Shown here: positions 5,820 to 5,856 of the stretch, piece by piece
Layout of the letters: each line of letters begins with the position of its first letter
How positions within the stretch are numbered: position 1 is the first letter of the stretch
Source: JABDJZ01 sp047611125
Lineage (GTDB): Bacteria > Bacteroidota > Rhodothermia > Rhodothermales > UBA10348
Assembly (NCBI GenBank): GCA_047611125.1
Contig: JBLFXH010000221.1
Span: forward strand, 1-5,856
Direction: 5' to 3'
DNA: 5,856 nt
The notes under the pieces: model-generated
What the model was told of the DNA's origin: nothing
What the model saw: only the letters and a program-made list of their open reading frames with translations
Database searches by the model: none
Program-made: the position numbers and the translations under genes

Positions 5820-5856
5820 GTTCCTTGGTCCTCAAGCGCTCTCAGATCAATGTACC

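Overview
The window is GC-rich (about 60% by eye, not counted) with G/C-biased third codon positions. It has no RNA genes, CRISPR arrays or insertion sequences that I can recognise. The mix of genes (a short bacterial NSS transporter, a TPR lipoprotein of the 'H-x-P/T-S-H-I-F' type, a large FtsX/MacB-type permease and GMC oxidoreductase debris) is typical of GC-rich Gram-negative phyla such as Gemmatimonadota, Rhodothermota or Acidobacteriota. This taxonomic guess is inference from protein style only.

Layout. (1) 3-989, plus strand: the C-terminal two thirds of a sodium-dependent NSS/SNF-family transporter, whose 5' part lies outside the window. (2) 1021-2697, minus strand: a complete TPR lipoprotein that converges on the transporter with a 31-bp gap. 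(3) 2698-3470: about 770 bp with no intact gene. It holds a plausible promoter for the lipoprotein, a perfect short hairpin, a scrap of GMC oxidoreductase on the plus strand, and a scrap of what looks like a molybdopterin oxidoreductase on the minus strand. The two scraps abut at about 3050-3058. (4) 3471-3887, plus strand: an intact hemerythrin-like protein in which one canonical iron-ligand histidine is asparagine. (5) 3957-5240, plus strand: a wrecked FtsX/MacB-type ABC permease in four pieces across three frames, with large internal deletions. (6) 5358-5759, plus strand: a small secreted His-rich protein of unknown function, followed by a terminator-like hairpin near the window end.

How it fits together. 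I see no operon or multi-gene system. The intact genes are unrelated solo units, and the stretch 2951-5240 reads as a gene-decay zone with remnants of at least three different genes. The best candidates for a second look are the ligand-substituted hemerythrin, the head-on junction of two broken oxidoreductase genes, and the His-rich exported protein. I do not see convincing evidence of a new defence or mobile system.
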